A stretch of DNA of 16,671 nt. Source: CAZTVF01 sp964616985. Lineage in GTDB: Bacteria; Planctomycetota; Phycisphaerae; SM23-33. Shown here piece after piece: positions 14,572 through 16,671 of this stretch. A program made the translations under genes and the position numbers. The notes beneath the pieces are model-generated. The model saw nothing but the letters and a program-made list of their open reading frames with translations. It had not been told where the DNA came from and ran no database searches. The stretch is taken from positions 1 to 16,671 of the forward strand of contig CAZTVF010000116.1 of the NCBI GenBank assembly GCA_964616985.1, written 5' to 3'. Every line of letters begins with the position of its first letter. Positions within the stretch are counted from its first letter, which is position 1.

Positions 14572-15816
14572 CTAATCACGCCCCCTCGGCTGGCTTGGCG
14601 GCGGCTGGTCTTCGGCACGGGACACTGTCTTCGACGCGGCCGACCCGGACGGCGGCTGTCGAGCGATTGGGCCGACCGCTGGTCCCGTGATCTCGTTGGC
14701 GGCGTTGGTCGTGCGGGTCTGGCTGGCGCCGTTGTCGTCGAAGCCCGCCCAGTTGCCCACGCCGTCCAGCGTCCAGCCCTGCGTCAGCGAAGGCGTGCCC
14801 GTGATGGCGGTGCGGCCTTCGTTCAGCACGCCCCGCTGCGCGCCCGTCAGGCGGGAGAGCGCGTCGTAGGTGTAACGCTCATCAAGCCCGGTGGCCGTGA
14901 GGTTCTGCCGCCAGAGACGGTTGCCGCTGCCGTCGTAGCCATACCCGTAGCCGTCGATCAGCGTGCCATCGCCACGCGTCCAGCGCAGGTCCGTGATGCG
15001 CCCCAGCCCATCGAGGCCGTCATAGCCCCCAGCCGCCGGTGAGCCGTAGCTCTTCCGCAAGCCGCCCTGCACCTGGCTGTAATCCGCTCGCACCACCGTG
15101 TCGACACCTATATAGCTATAGCTCACGTAAACCTGGCCGCTCTGGTCCGCGATCTCCGCCAGCCGGCCAGCGGGCCCGAACGCGTCGCCGCCCTGGCGGC
15201 CGTAAAGATATTGCACCTTCCTGCCGTCGGGGTACATCATCTCGCTCAAGAGGCCCGAGGTCGAGCCCATCGTCGACCGGTAGCCGTAGCCCACGCCGGG
15301 CGTGGCCGCATCCACCGCCCCACCGTGAGCCTGCGTGCTCCGCGTGAGCGAGCCGGAGGTATTGTACTCCATCGCCACCTGGTTGAGCACCGCCTGGCCG
15401 CTGCCGTAGCTGGTGACGCTGGTCATGCTGCCCGCGGCGTCGTAGGCGAAGCCGATCGACTGCACCGTGCCGTCGATGCCCGAGCCGGCGGCCAGCGAGA
15501 TCGCGTCGGACACCGTGCGGCCGGAGGCATCGTAACGGTAGGTGTGCGTCGTGCCGTTCTGGTCGGTCATGGTGCGCTTGGCGCCGTTGGCGTAGTAGGT
15601 GTAATGCACCTGCCCGCCGTCGGGGTAGATCACCGTCGCCAGCAGGCTGCCGGGGTTGATGCCCCGATCCCGCTGCCGCCGTACACGTACTGCGTGACCG
15701 TCGCTGCCCGAGCCATCGGCGTTGGGGTCCACCGCCGTCTGCGCGGTCATCCGGCCGGCAGCGTCATACGCGTACTCCGAGATGCGGTTGACCGACGCAT
15801 CGCGGGCCGGCCCCTA
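14572..15816 (-). pseudogene. Truncated RHS/YD-repeat core fragment
   Basis: The open frame runs from 15816 to the stop at 14572; the first ATG, at 15750, is internal to the homology and lacks a start context. YD-type repeats are plain: EYAYDAAGRMTAQ, HTYRYDASGRTV, FAYDAAGSMTSV, YGYDGSGNRLWRQ, YTYDALSRLTGAQ. In the RHS family these build a shell-like beta cage that encloses a C-terminal toxin. RHS-like sequence begins immediately after the stop codon of the upstream gene (15817) and ends near 14690 after TNAANEITG. A 38-residue tail of unrelated composition follows. The N-terminal secretion regions, the DPxGL autocleavage motif and a toxin tip are all absent. Between 15663 and 15698 the family-like reading (VTQYVYGGSG) is in a different frame, so two compensating frameshifts exist. 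It is best read as a displaced orphan fragment that is decaying or serves as a recombination reserve. Active expression is unlikely. Confidence 0.85.
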
Positions 15817-16422
15817 TCAATGAATGAGCAGGCACCCATTGGGCCACTCTTCAAGGCTCCCATCCCAACCACATGGAAGGCGGCCTGCTTCATAAACGCG
15901 TACAAGCTTCTCAAAAAAGGCTGGGGCCTTAGGGAATCTTTGACGATATGTGAGTTCCATGACGGCACAGGTCGTCGTGCCTAGGACCCAAGTGTAGAGA
16001 CATTGACTCCAAGCCTTTGCTGCCAGCAGATCGGCCATGTGGCTTCCAATGGACGCACGCACAGTTGGAGTGATCGGGGGCAAAAAGGCCCTTTCTAATG
16101 CTTGTGGCCATCCTCCATTATCTATGGCGGCCAAAAGAGGTTGACCGATGCACTTCTCGAGCGAGACACGCGATTCGACTACCAGCCTGTTCCAGATGCC
16201 TCCATAAGCACTGTAGTCTGTCTTCGAAAGATAGCTAGTCAGGCTGGACTGAGCCATCGTGACTGTGTCGGCCCAATGGGAGGAGAATAGACCTTGAAGG
16301 GCGATCGCCTTATCTGTGACGACACGAGCACAGATGCCGATGTCAGGCACTGACGACTCACCGCAATGGGCAAACCATTTAATTACCGATATGCGTTGAT
16401 AGATGTTGCTCTCTATCGTCAT
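15817..16422 (-). CDS. Candidate immunity protein of a polymorphic toxin locus
   Basis: This encodes 201 residues, ATG at 16422 and TGA at 15817. No signal peptide or membrane segment is evident, so it is probably cytoplasmic. The C-terminus, YEAGRLPCGWDGSLEEWPNG (178-196, then CLLIH), resembles a terminal pattern (G..PCGW.G...P.G.L.) that I recall from uncharacterised proteins beside polymorphic toxins; I cannot name the family. The start lies 2 nt after the stop of the upstream frame, and GAGG (16428-16431) provides a ribosome binding site 5 nt before the ATG, so the pair is bicistronic. The downstream neighbour is an RHS core fragment. Base composition is unlike the rest: 26 of 60 bases are G or C in 15901-15960 and 29 of 60 in 16201-16260, against 43 of 60 in the RHS fragment at 15481-15540. 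This is typical of horizontally moving toxin/immunity modules. The immunity role rests on context and has not been shown. Confidence 0.65.
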   Translation of the reverse strand: MTIESNIYQRISVIKWFAHCGESSVPDIGICARVVTDKAIALQGLFSSHWADTVTMAQSSLTSYLSKTDYSAYGGIWNRLVVESRVSLEKCIGQPLLAAIDNGGWPQALERAFLPPITPTVRASIGSHMADLLAAKAWSQCLYTWVLGTTTCAVMELTYRQRFPKAPAFFEKLVRVYEAGRLPCGWDGSLEEWPNGCLLIH

Positions 16423-16424
16423 AG

Positions 16425-16671
16425 CTACCTCGCCAGATTCTGAATTGGATTTGGTACGTTGGGCACTTCCATACCACCGAGAAGACCATAGGTTAAACGC
16501 TCACGAATAGCAGCCTGTAGAGCCTGACGCACCTGTGCCTCGGAAAGCCCTGCGGCACGAAGAGACTGCTGCAAGGCATACGTATATTGCAGGTTCGTTG
16601 GTCTCACGCTCCCTGGACTGACCTGCCCCCAATAAACCGCCGGATATTCAGAGAGAGTCCAATGGGGCATA
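16425..16671 (-). CDS. C-terminal end of a gene leaving the window, candidate toxin tip
   Basis: At least 81 codons are visible before the stop TAG at 16425-16427. The frame is open at the window edge, and the ATG at 16670 has no visible upstream context, so this is probably the 3' end of a longer gene. The visible part has several aromatic residues (PHWTLSEYPAVYWGQ), then an amphipathic helix (LSEAQVRQALQAAIRERLTY), then a Pro-rich end (MEVPNVPNPIQNLAR). I do not recognise a catalytic motif or a family. Its close coupling to the next gene, its position before an RHS fragment and its lower G+C suggest the variable C-terminal tip of an Rhs or other polymorphic toxin. It could instead be an unrelated small protein. 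Confidence 0.5.
   Translation of the reverse strand, partial: MPHWTLSEYPAVYWGQVSPGSVRPTNLQYTYALQQSLRAAGLSEAQVRQALQAAIRERLTYGLLGGMEVPNVPNPIQNLAR
16428..16431 (-). promoter_or_regulatory. Ribosome binding site of the candidate immunity gene
   Basis: GAGG on the minus strand lies 5 nt before the ATG at 16422, within the last codons of the upstream frame. It points to coupled translation of the two genes. Confidence 0.6.

Noticed and set aside
15211..15984. Plus-strand frame across the RHS fragment and candidate immunity gene
   Set aside because: It crosses the sharp composition boundary at 15816 and is antisense to plain YD repeats. Its translation has no recognisable features.

Overview
This window is high-GC DNA that most likely comes from a planctomycete, perhaps Phycisphaerae-like. 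The assignment is an inference. It rests on an ECF sigma factor coupled to a giant FecR/VIT/VWA/TPR membrane protein, on YD-repeat (RHS) sequence of planctomycete style, and on dense palindromic intergenic repeats of the kind that give spurious 'GRDARAT'- and 'CVAPCGA'-like translations. No rRNA, tRNA, CRISPR array, transposase or replication origin was seen.

Layout. Positions 1-487 are non-coding and carry tandem hairpin repeats. A secreted protein of unknown function follows on the minus strand (488-1786). A repeat-filled divergent spacer (1787-2252) separates it from a plus-strand pair: a leucine-rich-repeat lipoprotein with a C-terminal membrane anchor (2253-3530) and an overlapping CPBP/CAAX-type intramembrane protease (3479-4135). 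Convergent to these, a minus-strand operon fills 4237-14350: an ECF sigma factor (13721-14350) overlaps by 14 bases a 3165-residue membrane protein (4237-13734). That protein combines a short cytoplasmic anti-sigma-like segment, one membrane span, LolA/RseB-like, FecR-like, VIT and VWA regions, a compositionally odd linker, a second LolA-like region and about 1650 residues of TPR-type helices. A spacer with one more dispersed hairpin follows (14351-14571).

The right end (14572-16671) looks like the tail of an Rhs/polymorphic-toxin locus read on the minus strand. In transcription order it has the last 81 or more codons of a gene running off the window (candidate toxin tip), a 201-residue candidate immunity gene 2 nt later, and, directly after its stop codon, an RHS core fragment that lacks both natural ends and carries two compensating frameshifts. 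The toxin/immunity-like part is clearly poorer in G+C than everything else in the window.

How the parts may work together. The sigma factor and giant protein probably form a trans-envelope signalling unit in which the periplasmic domains sense something and the N-terminal segment restrains sigma. An internal start with its own ribosome binding site could also make a giant protein without that segment. The LRR lipoprotein and the protease appear translationally coupled. The right end fits contact-dependent competition with a displaced, decaying RHS cassette. These functional readings are inferences from domain content and gene order.
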